Assembly: GCA_014361095.1 (NCBI GenBank)
Contig: JACIWF010000067.1
Location: 1 to 6,431 of the forward strand
DNA length: 6,431 nt
From: Hadesarchaea archaeon
GTDB taxonomy: Archaea > Hadarchaeota > Hadarchaeia > Hadarchaeales > Hadarchaeaceae
Direction: 5' to 3'
The translations under genes were made by a program, and so were the position numbers. Shown one piece after another: positions 6,035 through 6,431 of this stretch; positions within the stretch are counted from its first letter, which is position 1, and every line of letters begins with the position of its first letter. A model generated the notes under the pieces. It searched no databases. It saw only the letters and a program-made list of their open reading frames with translations, and was not told the origin of the DNA.

Positions 6035-6298
6035 CTAAAATCCCGGATATGTGGGGTAAGGTTGGACGTATCCCGCATATCCATAATAAACATCTGGACG
6101 AGCCCACCACCATCTAGGAAGCCATGGGAACCTAGCGCAGGTCCAAGGATTCCACCACCAGCCGAATCCTCTTCCAAAGCCAAACTGCCATCCAGGCCTC
6201 TGCCACGGCGGTAAGTAGCTGAAGGGACCTCTTCCCGGCCAAGGACCAAGCGATGCCCAGTGCCATCCACGACCTCTACCGAAACCCGGCCACCACAT
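6035..6298 (-). CDS. Trp-rich DUF5320-like small protein
   Basis: An 87-residue protein made almost wholly of Gly, Arg, Pro and aromatic residues. By my count 15 residues are Trp, including two WWW runs, and the C-terminal 20 residues hold five Tyr. It shares the MWWPGFGRGRG N-terminus with the next gene but lacks its coiled coil. There is a single Cys (residue 53), no signal peptide and no membrane helix. It starts at ATG 6298 with GAGGTGG six bases upstream and is the first gene of the operon, ending 26 bases before the next ATG. The Gly-Arg/aromatic N-terminus and the neighbourhood fit a divergent DUF5320 relative; no function is known. Such composition could favour low-complexity assembly, cluster shielding or nucleic-acid contact, all of which is speculative. 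Confidence 0.72.
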   Translation of the reverse strand: MWWPGFGRGRGWHWASLGPWPGRGPFSYLPPWQRPGWQFGFGRGFGWWWNPWTCARFPWLPRWWWARPDVYYGYAGYVQPYPTYPGF

Positions 6299-6301
6299 AT
6301 T
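6266..6301 (-). repeat. 36-bp direct repeat, copy 1
   Basis: Identical to 5976-6011. It covers the three bases before the ATG and the first 11 codons of the Trp-rich gene. Identity ends exactly after codon 11, and the SD regions upstream differ. Confidence 0.95.
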
Positions 6302-6334
6302 CTACCACCTCTTCCGTTTTACTTGTTTCAATAT

Positions 6335-6357
6335 TGTGCTATTGCACATAAAAATCT
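6335..6357 (-). promoter_or_regulatory. Promoter with palindromic operator, DUF5320-ORP-MinD operon
   Basis: On the minus strand a TATA-like ATTTTTATG (6347-6355), preceded by a purine-rich CGAAAG that could serve as BRE, runs into the near-perfect palindrome TGTGCAATAGCACA (6348-6335; six of seven pairs match). It lies 45 bases or more before the ATG at 6298. The same block, 16 of 18 bases, stands before the Mrp operon. A palindrome touching the downstream side of a TATA box is a typical site for a repressor. The regulator is not in this window. Confidence 0.55.
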
Positions 6358-6431
6358 TTCGGTATGTTAAAAAATAACCGAATCTCCGGCCCTGAGCCTG
6401 CGACAGTTTTCTCCAAAAACCCTGACAAATC

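Noticed and set aside
5986..6270. Minus-strand frame of 94 codons beginning MDGTGHRL
   Set aside because: It overlaps both DUF5320-like genes out of frame, has no SD, and its composition reflects the Gly/Trp codons of the real gene.
5976..6301. Repeat pair considered as CRISPR
   Set aside because: There are only two copies, the spacing is 254 bases of coding sequence, and the repeats are gene starts.
6364..6431. Plus-strand ATG frame open to the right edge
   Set aside because: Only 22 codons are visible, there is no SD, and all three minus frames are open in the same stretch (one giving ENCRRLRAGDSVIF and a stop), so the coding strand cannot be decided.

Overview
The window looks like part of an anaerobic archaeal chromosome. 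The signs are SD sequences of the GGTGA/AGGAGGT type, frequent TTG and GTG starts, AT-rich TATA-like elements, an Mrp/NBP35 protein with an archaeal-style N-terminus, and small DUF5320-type proteins next to ferredoxin-containing MinD ATPases. Phylum cannot be assigned from this much sequence. All genes except one methyltransferase lie on the minus strand.

Layout from right to left, in the direction of minus-strand transcription. A promoter with a palindrome (about 6335-6357) precedes an operon-like run: a Trp-rich DUF5320-like protein (6035-6298), a second DUF5320-like protein with a coiled coil (5733-6008), a possible 40-residue protein (5593-5715), a protein with two NifX/NifB/orange-protein domains joined by a Gly-Arg linker (4721-5587), and two MinD-type ATPases carrying inserted 2x[4Fe-4S] ferredoxin modules (3818-4711 and 2898-3821). 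Gaps are a few bases or overlaps, so co-translation is likely. A gene-poor stretch follows (2422-2897). It separates this operon from a plus-strand SAM methyltransferase (about 1808-2401) that points toward it. Divergent from the methyltransferase is a second minus-strand unit: an Mrp/NBP35 Fe-S carrier ATPase (898-1703, broken by a frameshift) overlapping a DUF4213/DUF364 'putative heavy-metal chelation' protein (140-901). The left edge holds the first 24 codons of what is probably a ferritin-like protein.

Taken together this resembles an archaeal version of the anaerobe-specific orange-protein (ORP) gene set known from Desulfovibrio: metal-cluster-binding NifX-like domains plus ferredoxin-MinD and Mrp-type ATPases. 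The role is presumably assembly, carriage or sensing of a metal or Fe-S cofactor; the substrate is unknown. The two minus-strand operons share a near-identical promoter/operator block (16 of 18 bases), which suggests one regulator controls both.

The Mrp gene lacks its CxxC segment and changes frame at the same place, and the methyltransferase has no normal start and may be frameshifted at both ends. These could be real decay or assembly errors.
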